A DNA stretch of 64,000 nt from Propionibacterium sp. oral taxon 192 str. F0372 (GCF_000413315.1 NZ_KE340297.1:747698-811697); one strand, 5' to 3'. Shown: positions 26,403 through 35,867, numbered from the stretch's first letter. A program made the numbers and translations. The notes: a model not told the origin generated them from the letters alone.

Positions 26403-28219
26403 CACTGCTCACCCCACGACAGGGCCAGGCCAGTAGCCACCGCGTTGCGGGGCCCCTCGGTGCCACGAATATTCGCCCGCCCGGCGACAACCCGGTACTC
26501 GGCCAGCGCCTTGGTCACCAGCTGCGGAATCTCGAAGTCGAGGGCTGAACCGCCGACGAGCACCACGAAATCGATATCGCGCACGTTGTCGGTGGGTGAC
26601 ACCCGGCGCAGGGCACGCACCGCATTGGCGACGAAGACCCTCTCCTTGGCCCGGATGCGAATGTTGCGGATGGCATCCACCGGCAGATCGACGCCGATGG
26701 GTACCAGCCCCTCTTCTGGCTTGATGACCACCACCCTGGCATACAGGTGCGGGGGCAGCGGTTCATCGAAGAATTGCACCGACCCGTCCTCATGACGGAT
26801 CGAGAAAACGGTTTCCACCTTGGCTAGCGGGTGCCGTTTGACATCCTCGGCGGCATCCCAGGCGTCCAGGCCCAGTTCGGTCTGGATCATCAAGGTCACC
26901 ATATTCCCGGCCCCTGCCAGGTGCGTGGAGACTCCGGTGCCGTCGGCACGCATCACCGAGGCGTCGGTGGAACCGGCCCCCATGTCGAGAATCGCGATCG
27001 GGGCGCTGGTTCCCGGGGTGGTGAGCGCACCACGAATGGCCATATCGGCTTCGACGCCACCGACCTCGACCGGGATCCGGATCTGGGCGGCGATGTCCTG
27101 GGCGATGGCCTGCATCTGGAGGCGATCAGCCTGCACCATGACCGCGATGCCGACTGCGTTTTCCATGGAGAACTCATTGGCCAGCCCACCGGAGACCTGC
27201 TTGGGGGTCATGGTGTCGACCGCGATCATGTCGGTGATCTTGATGTCGCGGGGATGCTGGCTGGTCAGCTGGCCCATGGTGACCCGGACCTTTTCCATCA
27301 TCCCACCGACATTGGTTCCGGGTTCACCGGTGATGTCGTGGATTTCCCGCATCCGGGAGGCGGCCTGCATGATCTCATCGGCGCCAGAGTCGACGTCGAC
27401 CACGATCTCGGTGGCCGCGGTGGCGGTGATCCCGTGGAAGGTGAGAGACCCTGCCGGGATGCGACGTTCCTTCACGTCGCCGGCGGGGGTTTTGATGACG
27501 ACCGCCGACCTGTTGCCCACCAGAGCGCGAGCCAGCGGAACAACCTGTTTGGTCTCCTCGGGGCTCAGCTCGAAGAGGGTAGCGATGCCGTAGGGGTTCG
27601 ACAAAACCTCGACGATCCTGCCGGTCTCGGCGACCTCGACGGCCGCCTTCATCCCGATCGGCACCTTGTCGATGAGCCCAACCTCGTCGACGATCGGGAT
27701 CATATGGTCGAGCCGGTTGTTGACCAGCACACCGTCATTGAGTTCCATCACCGCGGCAGTCACATTGACCCGGGCCGCGTTGATGGTGGCAGCCACCTCG
27801 GCGAAGTCGTGGGAGCGAGACACGACGACGACGTAGTCGCCCGCACTCGCCGCGCCCAGATCCTCAATCCTGATGGTGATGCCCACTCCGGTGCCCACAC
27901 CGCCGGGAGTAGAGGGATTGTGGCCGATCATCGTCGATTCGGTGATGATCGTCTCGGTGATCGTCTCCATCGCGACGTCGCCGATGACCGGGGCGGCCTC
28001 GTTGATCCGGATCAGTTCCAGTTCTTCGAGTTTGCGTCCGGCCTTGTCCAAGGCGATGGACAGAGAGTGGAAGACCCCCTTGATGTTGTCCTTGGTGCCC
28101 TTGATGCCGGTCGTGGGAGTGGTGGCCGATGCGAGGAACCGCATCCCGGCTCCCTCACGCACCGCCAGCGCGACTTCGGTGGTCGCGTTGCCGATGTCGA
28201 TGCCTGCCACCATTCCCAT
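26402..28219 (-). CDS. pduG: Diol dehydratase reactivase large subunit
   Basis: 605 residues, matching the usual length of about 610. It has an ASKHA ATPase fold: VAGIDIGNATTEVALAV, IAILDMGAGSTDASVM, GAGNMVTLMI and LVGGSALDFEIP. It uses ATP to release inactivated cobalamin from the dehydratase. ATG 28219 is preceded by aaaggag. It lies 24 bp after pduE and is coupled to pduH. Confidence 0.95.
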   Translation of the reverse strand: MGMVAGIDIGNATTEVALAVREGAGMRFLASATTPTTGIKGTKDNIKGVFHSLSIALDKAGRKLEELELIRINEAAPVIGDVAMETITETIITESTMIGHNPSTPGGVGTGVGITIRIEDLGAASAGDYVVVVSRSHDFAEVAATINAARVNVTAAVMELNDGVLVNNRLDHMIPIVDEVGLIDKVPIGMKAAVEVAETGRIVEVLSNPYGIATLFELSPEETKQVVPLARALVGNRSAVVIKTPAGDVKERRIPAGSLTFHGITATAATEIVVDVDSGADEIMQAASRMREIHDITGEPGTNVGGMMEKVRVTMGQLTSQHPRDIKITDMIAVDTMTPKQVSGGLANEFSMENAVGIAVMVQADRLQMQAIAQDIAAQIRIPVEVGGVEADMAIRGALTTPGTSAPIAILDMGAGSTDASVMRADGTGVSTHLAGAGNMVTLMIQTELGLDAWDAAEDVKRHPLAKVETVFSIRHEDGSVQFFDEPLPPHLYARVVVIKPEEGLVPIGVDLPVDAIRNIRIRAKERVFVANAVRALRRVSPTDNVRDIDFVVLVGGSALDFEIPQLVTKALAEYRVVAGRANIRGTEGPRNAVATGLALSWGEQ

Positions 28220-28243
28220 GACCGGACTCCTTTCCTTCGTTCC

Positions 28244-28771
28244 TCAGTCCTCGCGCAGACGGCCGCGGCGCTCGTATTCGTCGGCGGCCTCCCGCACGAA
28301 TGCCGAGCACACCTTGGCGCCGTAGGTGCCTTCGAGTTCCTCGGCAATCGCGTACAGCTCCGCCTTGGTGGAGCGGTAGGGGCGAAGGGCGTTGTAGATC
28401 TCCAGAACCCGCTCGTCGGGAACGGAGATCAGCTCGGCGGCGCGACGGAAATTGCGGCCCAGGGTCGGGCGTCCGGCGGCGTCGGCGATCTGCGCCTGCT
28501 TTTCGAGAGTATCGGCGGAGATCTTGAAATCGTCGGCGCTCAATCTGCCGGCCTTGACGTCGGCAAAGGTCAGGTCCTTGAGGGCCTTGCCGGTGTTCGA
28601 TGTCACGAGATCCGCGTGCTTCTCGGCCAGCGGGTAGTCCTCACGACGGAGCGTACCGCCGACGGGAGCAGCCGCGGCAGGCGCAGCGGTCTTCGTGAAT
28701 GAGACCTCGTTGTTGTCGAGGTTCTTGAGAACCTCGCCCATGATCTGGCGAATCAGAGATTCCTGGTCCAT
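28244..28771 (-). CDS. pduE: Diol dehydratase small subunit
   Basis: 175 residues. The N-terminal DQESLIRQIMGEVLKNL helix is an encapsulation or association peptide, followed by an Ala/Pro linker. The conserved small-subunit core begins DYPLAEKHADLV and continues GRNFRRAAELISVPDE. The subunit completes the B12-dependent diol dehydratase that turns 1,2-propanediol into propionaldehyde; glycerol may also be a substrate. Confidence 0.95.
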   Translation of the reverse strand: MDQESLIRQIMGEVLKNLDNNEVSFTKTAAPAAAAPVGGTLRREDYPLAEKHADLVTSNTGKALKDLTFADVKAGRLSADDFKISADTLEKQAQIADAAGRPTLGRNFRRAAELISVPDERVLEIYNALRPYRSTKAELYAIAEELEGTYGAKVCSAFVREAADEYERRGRLRED

Positions 28772-28779
28772 GACCTCTC

Positions 28780-29445
28780 CTAGTTGAACGAGACCTGGAC
28801 GGCCTGCGGCTTCTTGGACTTCTGGGTCAGCTTGGTCTCCTTGTTATGCAGGAGAGCCGCGACTGCCTGGTACTTCGGCCTGGCCATCTGGTCGTTACGG
28901 ACCGGCACCGGATCGGGAGACATCCCCTTCGCGTACTGGCCGGCGTTACGGCCGATGGCGCGGAAGGTGTCGAGCTCAATGAGTGGTGCCTGAGAGAACA
29001 GCTCCAGGTTCGACAGCGGCGGTAGATCCTTTTGGTGGATAACCGTCGTGCCACGCGACTGGATGCCAATGCCGATGCCGGAGCCCGAGGCCTTGGCGGC
29101 CTCGTGGGCGACGAAGCCGACGTCGGCGGTCTTGTAAACCCGGATGAACCGGAACTTCAGCCCTTCCTCCTCAATACCCGCGCAGATCTGGCGCAGGACA
29201 TCGGAGTGCTTGAGGCCGATGATCGTCTCGTGGATGGTACTGGAGAACGCTGGGGACAAAGCGATCACGACCTCCTTGGGATCGGTGCCGCGGGTGGCGT
29301 CACCGTTCTCGGTGAGGGTCATTTCCCCAGAGCCTGCGACCGAACTGGCCGCAGGAACCTGGGCTGCAGGGACTGCCTGGTCCTGGGCGGCAGCCACCTC
29401 ACGAATCGCCTGCTCGATGATCTTGCGCAGTGCTTCTTGGTCCAT
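28780..29445 (-). CDS. pduD: Diol dehydratase medium subunit
   Basis: 221 residues. The N-terminal DQEALRKIIEQAIREVAAA is a typical encapsulation peptide, then a linker, then the core EVVIALSPAFSSTIHETI and GSGIGIGIQSRGTTVIHQ. It contributes to the cobalamin-binding face. ATG 29445 is seven bases after a gaggt site; a GTG at 29454 in frame is less well placed. It follows pduC closely. Confidence 0.95.
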   Translation of the reverse strand: MDQEALRKIIEQAIREVAAAQDQAVPAAQVPAASSVAGSGEMTLTENGDATRGTDPKEVVIALSPAFSSTIHETIIGLKHSDVLRQICAGIEEEGLKFRFIRVYKTADVGFVAHEAAKASGSGIGIGIQSRGTTVIHQKDLPPLSNLELFSQAPLIELDTFRAIGRNAGQYAKGMSPDPVPVRNDQMARPKYQAVAALLHNKETKLTQKSKKPQAVQVSFN

Positions 29446-29455
29446 CGTTGCCACC

Positions 29456-31117
29456 TCAGATGCTTTCCGGGCTGACAGCGTTGCGAATGGTCGAGATCTG
29501 CTTCCAGCGCTCGTCGGAGATCTGGTAGCCGGTCTTCGGACCCTCGTAGCTGTTCGGGTAGTTGACCGCCGAGTTCACTTCCCACTTCTCGTTGAAGATC
29601 GCGGAGGTGTGCAGGTAGTCACCGGCGCAGCGCACACGCAGCAGGTTGAAGATCGCCTCGGCGGTGTCCTCGATACCGGCCCGTAGCAGGGCCTGGCAGA
29701 CGTCCAAGCCGGTCACATTGCGCTTCATCATCTCGTCGGCGGCCTTCAGGTCTTCGACGACATTGCGGTGCGGCATGTCCTTGGTGCCATGGGCGTAGGT
29801 GGCGGCCTCAACCTCTTCGTCGGTGATGGCCGGCAGCCCCAGCTCACGGAAGACGGCCTGCAGGGTGCGGGCGGCCTTGCGGCGGATCGCCACGACGTCA
29901 TCTTCGACGGCCGGGGTCAGGCCACCGTCAACCCTCAGGTCGCGCTGGATGATGGCCCAGTCGTCGAAATCCTCGGCATCCCAGTTCGAACCGGCGAACA
30001 TGTTGTCGTAGTTCGGGGTGGCCGAGTAGCCGGAGCAGATGAAATCTGTACCGGGCACGAACTGCATCAGTGAACGGGCCACGCGACGCAGGTCCGAGTG
30101 GGTGAAGGTCTGGTCGTTCGACGATGCGCATTCCAGATCCAGCATGGTGGCGATGAGGTTCTCGGCGAGCACCGCACGGATGCCACCGGGGACCGCAGCG
30201 GGAACACCGATGCAAGAAACCGAACCGTTCTGGGTGCCCTGGGAACCGGCGGCCTTGGTGAAGGCCAGGCAGCGGGCTTCCAGGTAGAGCATCGACTTGC
30301 CCTCGGCGAAGCCCATCTGCACCTCAGAGCCGGTGCCCGAGGTGAAGCGCATCTTCAGGCCACGGGAGGCATAGGAGGAAGCCAGGAAGGCCTTCGACCA
30401 CGGGGTGTCGTCGCCGTCCATGAAGACGTCCTCGGTGCCATAGACCGACACGGTCTCGGCATAGGCGGTCAGCCCGCGCATGCCAAGCTGCAGCTCGGTG
30501 GCCTCCTCGACGGAGCACTGGGTCAGGATGCCGGGACGGCCAACCTGGGCACCCACGAGGATGGACAAGGCGTTGAACGGGTAGTAGCGCACCACACCGA
30601 CGGTGGTCTCTTCTTCGGCGAAGCCGCGAAGGGCCGCCTCGGCAGCATCGGCGGCCAGCTGAACAGGGTTGTCACGGGTGTTGGTCACGTGGCACTGGTT
30701 GGCGGGCTGCAGACGGGCACGCATCTTGTTGACGGCCATCATCATTTCCAGCACGGTGAGCTGGTTCACGACTTCGGTCAGCTTGGCCGGGGTGAACGCG
30801 GTGGTGTACTTCACCAGCTCGGAGCGCGGGACGTTGATGTCGACCAGACGGCGGGCAAACTCCAGGGAGTCGACCTTCATGGCCTCCTCGGCAAAGTCGA
30901 GGTTGATGCCGTAGCGGGCGACGAAGGAGTCGATCAGGTCGAACTCGGCGGCCTTCTTGCCGTCAAGCTCGACCACGACGCCGTTCTCGATCCGGATGGA
31001 CGGGGTCGGGTCATTGGGCGAGTCGACGGCGATCAGACCAACCTCGGCCCACTCGGTGACGTAGCCGTCCTGGTTGACTGGACGCGCGTCCAGTACTTCA
31101 AAACGCTTTGATCTCAC
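29456..31117 (-). CDS. pduC: Diol dehydratase large subunit
   Basis: 553 residues, the family's usual length. The TIM-barrel catalytic subunit carries VGVVRYYPFNAL, TELQLGMRGLTAYAETVSV, GSGSEVQMGFAEGKSMLY and ECASSNDQTFTHSDLRR, which are active-site segments of diol/glycerol dehydratases. It starts at GTG 31117 after gaagg. The sequence alone does not decide between propanediol and glycerol preference; the surrounding pdu genes favour propanediol. Confidence 0.96.
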   Translation of the reverse strand: MRSKRFEVLDARPVNQDGYVTEWAEVGLIAVDSPNDPTPSIRIENGVVVELDGKKAAEFDLIDSFVARYGINLDFAEEAMKVDSLEFARRLVDINVPRSELVKYTTAFTPAKLTEVVNQLTVLEMMMAVNKMRARLQPANQCHVTNTRDNPVQLAADAAEAALRGFAEEETTVGVVRYYPFNALSILVGAQVGRPGILTQCSVEEATELQLGMRGLTAYAETVSVYGTEDVFMDGDDTPWSKAFLASSYASRGLKMRFTSGTGSEVQMGFAEGKSMLYLEARCLAFTKAAGSQGTQNGSVSCIGVPAAVPGGIRAVLAENLIATMLDLECASSNDQTFTHSDLRRVARSLMQFVPGTDFICSGYSATPNYDNMFAGSNWDAEDFDDWAIIQRDLRVDGGLTPAVEDDVVAIRRKAARTLQAVFRELGLPAITDEEVEAATYAHGTKDMPHRNVVEDLKAADEMMKRNVTGLDVCQALLRAGIEDTAEAIFNLLRVRCAGDYLHTSAIFNEKWEVNSAVNYPNSYEGPKTGYQISDERWKQISTIRNAVSPESI

Positions 31118-31133
31118 GATTCACAGCCTTCGA

Positions 31134-31922
31134 TCAGATGTAGGGAGTGGTGGTCGAGACGACGTCGCCACCAAAGGCGCCCAGCAGGGTCTTGCCGACC
31201 TCACGGGCGGCGATGACCGCCTGACGGACGGCGCCGGAGTCGCCGGAGAAGGTCATGGTGACCTCGTTGGAGAACGACTGCCCGTGCTGCGGGGTCGCGT
31301 AGGACACGACGTCAATCGTCGAGGCCTTCACCGCGGTATCGGCTAGGACGATGCCGATGGCGGCCGGGGCGCCGACAGTGATGCCGAAGGCCTTGCCGAT
31401 CGGGGCTCCGAAGACCTTGTTCAAGGCATAGGACGCGCGGGCGGTGTACTGGAATTCCAGATGCCCGGCATCGGTGCCGTAGACGTCGCCGAAGGTGCGC
31501 TCTAGCTCCTTGAGGGTCACCTCGACTGCGCGCCGGGCATCGGAGACATCCTCGGCGGCGAAAACGATCAACGAGCCGTGACCGGCGCCACCCTTGGTGT
31601 CGCGGGGCAGCTCGGCGAGCACGATCTCGGTGTTGGTGGCCTTCACGGCTTCATCGGCGGCGAACAACTGCGGACCGGCACCGGTGCGACCACCGATGAT
31701 GCCGATGGAGCGGTACTTCGGGTCGATGTTCATCTTCTCGGTCAGCGCGGGATCAACATTCGCGATCACCAAGCCGATGGTGTCGCCCAGCCCGGTACCG
31801 ACGAACTCGGTGCTCTGCGGACGGACACCAGGAGTGACGGCCGCCGGGGCAGCCTGAGGGGCGGATCCACCGACCTTCTTCAGGACCTCGGCCATCACCT
31901 GGTCGACGAGTTCATTGGACAT
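31134..31922 (-). CDS. pduB: Trimeric shell protein BMC-T
   Basis: 262 residues with two fused BMC domains: EFVGTGLGDTIGLVIANVD, ELPRDTKGGAGHGSLIVF and a second half with VTMTFSGDSGAVRQAV. The first 19 residues (SNELVDQVMAEVLKKVGG) are an amphipathic helix like that of known PduB, which anchors enzymes to the shell. I see no ATG or GTG at the place where a short PduB' form starts in other species, so probably only the long form is made. Confidence 0.94.
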   Translation of the reverse strand: MSNELVDQVMAEVLKKVGGSAPQAAPAAVTPGVRPQSTEFVGTGLGDTIGLVIANVDPALTEKMNIDPKYRSIGIIGGRTGAGPQLFAADEAVKATNTEIVLAELPRDTKGGAGHGSLIVFAAEDVSDARRAVEVTLKELERTFGDVYGTDAGHLEFQYTARASYALNKVFGAPIGKAFGITVGAPAAIGIVLADTAVKASTIDVVSYATPQHGQSFSNEVTMTFSGDSGAVRQAVIAAREVGKTLLGAFGGDVVSTTTPYI

Positions 31923-31934
31923 CTGTCAATCCCC

Positions 31935-32216
31935 TTACTTCGCGGACTTCTTCGGGAGGATGGTTTCGACGTCGCCATGAGGACGCGGGATCACATGCTG
32001 GGAAATCAACTCCCCCACCTTCGTCGCCGCAGCCGCACCAGCATCAACAGCAGCCTTCACAGCGCCCACATCACCACGCACCATCACCGTCACAAAACCA
32101 GCACCGATCTGCTCCTTGCCGATCAGCGACACATTCGCCGACTTCACCATGGCATCAGCCGCCTCAATGCTGCCGATCAGACCCTTGGTCTCAACCATGC
32201 CGAGTGCTTCTTGCAT
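31935..32216 (-). CDS. pduA: Hexameric shell protein BMC-H, first gene of the pdu operon
   Basis: 93 residues, one BMC domain ([20 protein letters not shown]; pore loop [10 protein letters not shown]), with a C-terminal tail two or three residues longer than pduJ. ATG 32216 follows gaaggagt. Its coding sequence is nearly identical to pduJ. As the first gene of the minus arm it depends on the divergent promoter region at 32.2-32.4 kb. Confidence 0.95.
   Translation of the reverse strand: MQEALGMVETKGLIGSIEAADAMVKSANVSLIGKEQIGAGFVTVMVRGDVGAVKAAVDAGAAAATKVGELISQHVIPRPHGDVETILPKKSAK
31950..32210. repeat. 261-bp direct repeat, copy 2 (inside pduA)
   Basis: Partner of 25141-25401, differing at one base. 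Recombination between the copies would delete pduB to pduL, about 6.8 kb, so both copies are either very recent or kept alike by gene conversion. Confidence 0.95.
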
Positions 32217-32375
32217 CAGGACTCCTTCGTCAGTTGGGGCCAACTGTGGTCACCCGCAACTCAGCCTATGACCAGCTGCCATACATGGAACAACCAGCGT
32301 TGTACACATTTCTGCCCCGAAGATTGAGTCATTCGTGTATCCATCGATAATCTGTGCAAGACGAGGAGGTCTGAT
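32217..32375. promoter_or_regulatory. Divergent pdu promoter region
   Basis: On the plus strand ttgagt (32324-32329) and gataat (32346-32351) are 16 bp apart and lie upstream of pduU, a plausible sigma-70-type promoter. On the minus strand ttgttc (32288-32293) and cataggc (at 32265-32270) are 17 bp apart and face pduA. A perfect 7-bp inverted repeat cagttgg-gg-ccaactg at 32231-32246 lies just upstream of the pduA ribosome site, as a leader hairpin or operator. PocR, encoded nearby, is the likely activator; its exact site is not identified. Confidence 0.55.
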
Positions 32376-32732
32376 ATGAGCGACGAGGCGCCCGGCAAAC
32401 AGCGCATCATCCAGGAGTTCGTCCCTGGCAAACAGGTGACCCTGGCCCATGTGATTGCCGCCCCCACCCCGGATCTACACCGCGCCATCGGGCTCACCTC
32501 CGAGTACTCAGGAGCCATCGGCATTCTCACCATCACACCAAGCGAAGCCGCCATCATCGCCGCCGACATCGCCTCCAAGTCGTCGTCGGTAAAGCTCGCC
32601 TTCGTCGACCGTTTCTCTGGTTCGGTGGTGATCACTGGCGAACTGGCCGACGTCGAATCCGCCCTGCGCTCGGTGATCTCTGGGATGCAGCAGATCCTGG
32701 ACTTCACCCCGGCATTGGTTACCCGCACGTGA
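32376..32732 (+). CDS. pduU: Circularly permuted shell protein BMC-H (PduU/EutS type)
   Basis: 118 residues. The N-terminal RIIQEFVPGKQVTLAHVIAA is the hallmark of the PduU/EutS permuted BMC domain, which builds a beta-barrel over the hexamer pore. The rest contains AIGILTITPSEAAIIAADIA. It starts at ATG 32376 after gaggaggt and is the first gene of the plus arm. No other eutS/pduU is present, so it may serve both compartments. Confidence 0.92.
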   Translation: MSDEAPGKQRIIQEFVPGKQVTLAHVIAAPTPDLHRAIGLTSEYSGAIGILTITPSEAAIIAADIASKSSSVKLAFVDRFSGSVVITGELADVESALRSVISGMQQILDFTPALVTRT

Positions 32733-33175
32733 ATCGCAGCATGTACAAGATCCTGCTCACCGGAAGCATCGGCGCCGGGAAGACGACGCTCACCCAGCGT
32801 CTGTCGGGAATGCCCATCGAATACGCGAAGACCCAGTCGATCCAGGCCGGGGAGGAGATCACCGACACCCCTGGGGAGTATTTCGACCACCGCGTCTACT
32901 GGTCTGCCCTGCGGATCAGTTCCAACAACGTCGACCGGGTGTTACTGCTGGCGGATCCAACCGATCACGACCTGCGCATCCCACCTGGGATCGCGACCAC
33001 CTTCCCCCGACCGGTGACCGGCGTGGTCACCAAGAAATCACTTGCCACCCCCGAACAGCTCGAGATGACCGAATGGAAACTGCAACAGGGCGGGGTTGAC
33101 CGTGTCTTCGTTGTGGATTCCATCACCGGTGAGGGAATCGACGATCTGGTCGAGGTGCTGGAATGCGCAAAGTAG
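32729..33175 (+). CDS. pduV: PduV/EutP-type small GTPase
   Basis: 148 residues. P-loop LLTGSIGAGKTTLTQRL, switch region ITDTPGEYFDHRVYW, and a late G4/G5-like portion (GVVTKKSL, DSITGEGIDDL). PduV is a Ras-like protein linked to compartment positioning or association with the shell through PduU. GTG 32729 overlaps the pduU stop (GTGA); ATG 32741 is an alternative. It overlaps pocR by 13 bp. Confidence 0.88.
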   Translation: MNRSMYKILLTGSIGAGKTTLTQRLSGMPIEYAKTQSIQAGEEITDTPGEYFDHRVYWSALRISSNNVDRVLLLADPTDHDLRIPPGIATTFPRPVTGVVTKKSLATPEQLEMTEWKLQQGGVDRVFVVDSITGEGIDDLVEVLECAK

Positions 33176-34497
33176 TTGCTCTTCATCCGAGTCTGGCCAG
33201 CCCAGACCTGCGCTCCCTGGTGGATTCCGCCGATCTGCAACGAATCCAAGATGAGATGGCCGCCGAAACCGGGCTGGCGATCATCATGGTCGACTCGGTG
33301 GGCACCCCGGTAACCAACGGCTCCCAGTTCTCAGGCTTCTGCCAGCTGCTGCGCAGGGATCCGCGGATCCGCAAGCTATGCATGTCTTGCGACGCGCACG
33401 GCGGGCTGCAGGCCGCGATCGAAGGACGCCCGATCGTCTACAAATGCCACGCCGGGCTGGTCGATTTCTCCATCCCGATCCTCGTCGGCGATTCCTACAT
33501 CGGGGCCATTCTCGCTGGTCAAGTGCTGAACTCCCGGGAGCAGCAGGCAGAGGCGATGGGGGAGTTGAACCGTCAGCTGCAGGTGGCTGGCGACGATGCC
33601 GAAAAGCTCATGCAGCAGATCAACGTGGTGCATGTCGATCGCCTCTATCAAGTGGCCGACCAGTTGATCCAGCTCACTAACCAAGCCCTGGGGGTCTCCC
33701 CCGGCACAGTGCACACCCGATTCGGCGCTCATTTGGGGGCGGCCCGGCAGACGGCGAGCACGGATCATGGCACCGGGGAACCGCAGCTGTTCGAGGTAGA
33801 TGGCCTGCCAGCGCTCAACCACATCGCGACCCCCCATCCGAAACCATTGATCGATCAGGACGAGATGCTGCGCAATCTGATGGAGCGCAACATCTCGGGG
33901 AACCTGGACATGCTGAGCCGTTTCCTCGACGACGTGCTCCCCCACTGGTCGATGAAAATCAAACCCAGTCAACTCACCGGGTTCGAGGATGCCATCATCG
34001 GGTTGGCGAGGACGGACGGGCCGATGGTCGCCGGGGAGATCTCCCGCATGGTGACGAGCAACCGGGCCAGGCGCCACGGCGCCATCAACCGCTACGAGTG
34101 TCAAGTGTATTGCGAGCGGTTGTTGGTGAAGATGCACAATCTGATGGAGCCCGATCTCGCCGATCAGGATCGTTCGGTGGCCACCCTCATTAACGAGATC
34201 GAGAAGGATCCGACGAGTTTCCTCACCGTCGGCAAGGCCGCCGAATACCTCAACTGGTCGGAATCCCATTTCTCCCGGCGGTTCAAAGACGAGACCGGTC
34301 TTTCCTTCATCCAGTTCGTCAAGGACAAACGACTGGAAAAGGCGAAGCTCATGCTCGTTCACACCACCAGACCCGTTTCCCGCATCGCCAATCAGCTCGG
34401 TTTCCGCCCAGAGAACTACTTCTCCCGGGTCTTCAAGAAACAAACGGGCATGACTCCCGGCGAATACCGTGACAAGTACACCGAAGAGGTTGCCTGA
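33163..34497 (+). CDS. pocR: PocR-type AraC-family activator
   Basis: 444 residues. The N-terminal PocR sensory domain (about 15-175) has the Cys signature LCMSCDAHGG and VYKCHAGLVDFSIPI. The C-terminal AraC HTH pair (about 345-440) includes AAEYLNWSESHFSRRFK and the motif IANQLGFRPENYFSRVFKK. In Salmonella PocR responds to propanediol and activates pdu and cob genes. Its place between pduV and pduQ, beside the divergent promoter, suggests positive autoregulation and control of the minus arm. Confidence 0.92.
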   Translation: MRKVVALHPSLASPDLRSLVDSADLQRIQDEMAAETGLAIIMVDSVGTPVTNGSQFSGFCQLLRRDPRIRKLCMSCDAHGGLQAAIEGRPIVYKCHAGLVDFSIPILVGDSYIGAILAGQVLNSREQQAEAMGELNRQLQVAGDDAEKLMQQINVVHVDRLYQVADQLIQLTNQALGVSPGTVHTRFGAHLGAARQTASTDHGTGEPQLFEVDGLPALNHIATPHPKPLIDQDEMLRNLMERNISGNLDMLSRFLDDVLPHWSMKIKPSQLTGFEDAIIGLARTDGPMVAGEISRMVTSNRARRHGAINRYECQVYCERLLVKMHNLMEPDLADQDRSVATLINEIEKDPTSFLTVGKAAEYLNWSESHFSRRFKDETGLSFIQFVKDKRLEKAKLMLVHTTRPVSRIANQLGFRPENYFSRVFKKQTGMTPGEYRDKYTEEVA

Positions 34498-35594
34498 TGG
34501 AGAACTTCCACCTGAACACCCGCGTGCGAATGGGCGCCGACGCCCTCACCGCGCTCGACGAGTACCGGGACAAGCGTGCCCTGATCGTCACCGATTCCTT
34601 CCTTGCCACAACCGAGCATTTCGCCCAGGTGCGTGCTCATCTGGGCGAAGTCGTCGTCTTCGACAAGGTGCTGCCCAATCCGACGACCTCTCTCGTCGCA
34701 GAGGGGACTCAGTTGGCCGTGGTCTGTGAGCCGTTTGTGATCATCGCCTACGGCGGTGGTTCGGCGATGGACACCGCCAAGGCGATCCACATGATCACCA
34801 CCGAACACGGCATGGCAGCTCCCGGCGGGTTGATCGCGATCCCCACCACGTCCGGGTCCGGTTCTGAGGTGACCTCCTATGCAGTAATCACCGACGACGC
34901 CACCCATGCCAAGACGGCATTGGTCTCCCCTGACCTCGTCGCCAAGTTGGCGATCCTGGATCCCACGGCCGTCGCCGGGTGCCCGCCACGGACCACCGCA
35001 GATTCCGGCATGGATGTGTTGACCCATGCCGTCGAGGCGCATGTTTCCTCGGGGGCCTGCGATTTCTCCGATGCCTTGTCGGAGAAGGCCGTGCGGTTGG
35101 TCTTCGAGAATCTGGAGAGGTGCTACCGCAATGGTGGTGATCTAGCCGCCCGCACCCACATGCACAATGCATCCACCCTCGCTGCAGCGGCCTTCGACAA
35201 TGTCGGGCTGGGGATCGTGCATTCGATTTCGCATGCCGTCGGCTCCCACTACCCGGTGGCCCACGGGCGGCTGAACGCGATCCTGCTGCCACACGTGATC
35301 TCCTTCAACGCCGAGCATTCCGAGCACGCTGCCGCCCGCTATGCGCAGCTGGGGCGGATTGTCTCTCCCTCGTCAACGGGGCGGGCTGCGATTTCCACGC
35401 TCATCGCGCGGATCGAGAAATTGAACCGGGCCCTGGACATTCCGGCTCGGCTGACCGAGGCTGGGGTGGACCGCGACGTCGTGCGGATCGCATCTGAGAT
35501 CACCGGGGCGGCCCTGGCCGACACCTGTACCAGAACCAACCCGGCTAAGGTGGATGCGAGCGATCTTGAGCGCATCATGATCGCTGCTTTGTGA
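34497..35594 (+). CDS. pduQ: Iron-containing alcohol dehydrogenase, propanol-forming
   Basis: 365 residues of the class III (iron) alcohol dehydrogenases: YGGGSAMDTAKAIH (NAD), IPTTSGSGSEVTSYAV, DVLTHAVEAH and HSISHAVGSHYPVAHGRLN with metal-ligand His residues. It reduces propionaldehyde to 1-propanol and regenerates NAD+ for PduP. Its ATG shares a base with the pocR stop. No clear encapsulation helix is seen; PduQ is usually drawn in through other proteins. Confidence 0.92.
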   Translation: MENFHLNTRVRMGADALTALDEYRDKRALIVTDSFLATTEHFAQVRAHLGEVVVFDKVLPNPTTSLVAEGTQLAVVCEPFVIIAYGGGSAMDTAKAIHMITTEHGMAAPGGLIAIPTTSGSGSEVTSYAVITDDATHAKTALVSPDLVAKLAILDPTAVAGCPPRTTADSGMDVLTHAVEAHVSSGACDFSDALSEKAVRLVFENLERCYRNGGDLAARTHMHNASTLAAAAFDNVGLGIVHSISHAVGSHYPVAHGRLNAILLPHVISFNAEHSEHAAARYAQLGRIVSPSSTGRAAISTLIARIEKLNRALDIPARLTEAGVDRDVVRIASEITGAALADTCTRTNPAKVDASDLERIMIAAL

Positions 35595-35867
35595 GCTATG
35601 AACAGCCTTGTGACCTTGTGGTTTCGGGGCCGTGAACTGCATTTCGCTGCCTGCGGGCACCACACCCGTTGGGTACCCGGCGATTGGCCACGCTGCCCGT
35701 AGGTCCGGATTTCCTTCACAAAACCGCCCTGTTGGTGCACAAAACTGCGTCTTGCGCTGCAGAGGACTTCTGGACTTCCGGCAAGCTGCCCTAACATCAG
35801 AGCATCGACGCGATGTTGCGTCTGAACCGTCGCGCACTTGTGCGCTTGTCGAAGAATGGTGGAAAAA

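Noticed and set aside
26831-28702. Long open frame (623 codons) on the plus strand opposite pduG and pduE
   Set aside because: The translation is His/Asp/Gly-rich with no motif, and lies antisense to well-supported genes in high-GC DNA, where such frames are common.
31134-31922. Possible internal start giving a PduB' form
   Set aside because: No ATG or GTG with a ribosome site was found between the N-terminal helix and the first BMC domain.
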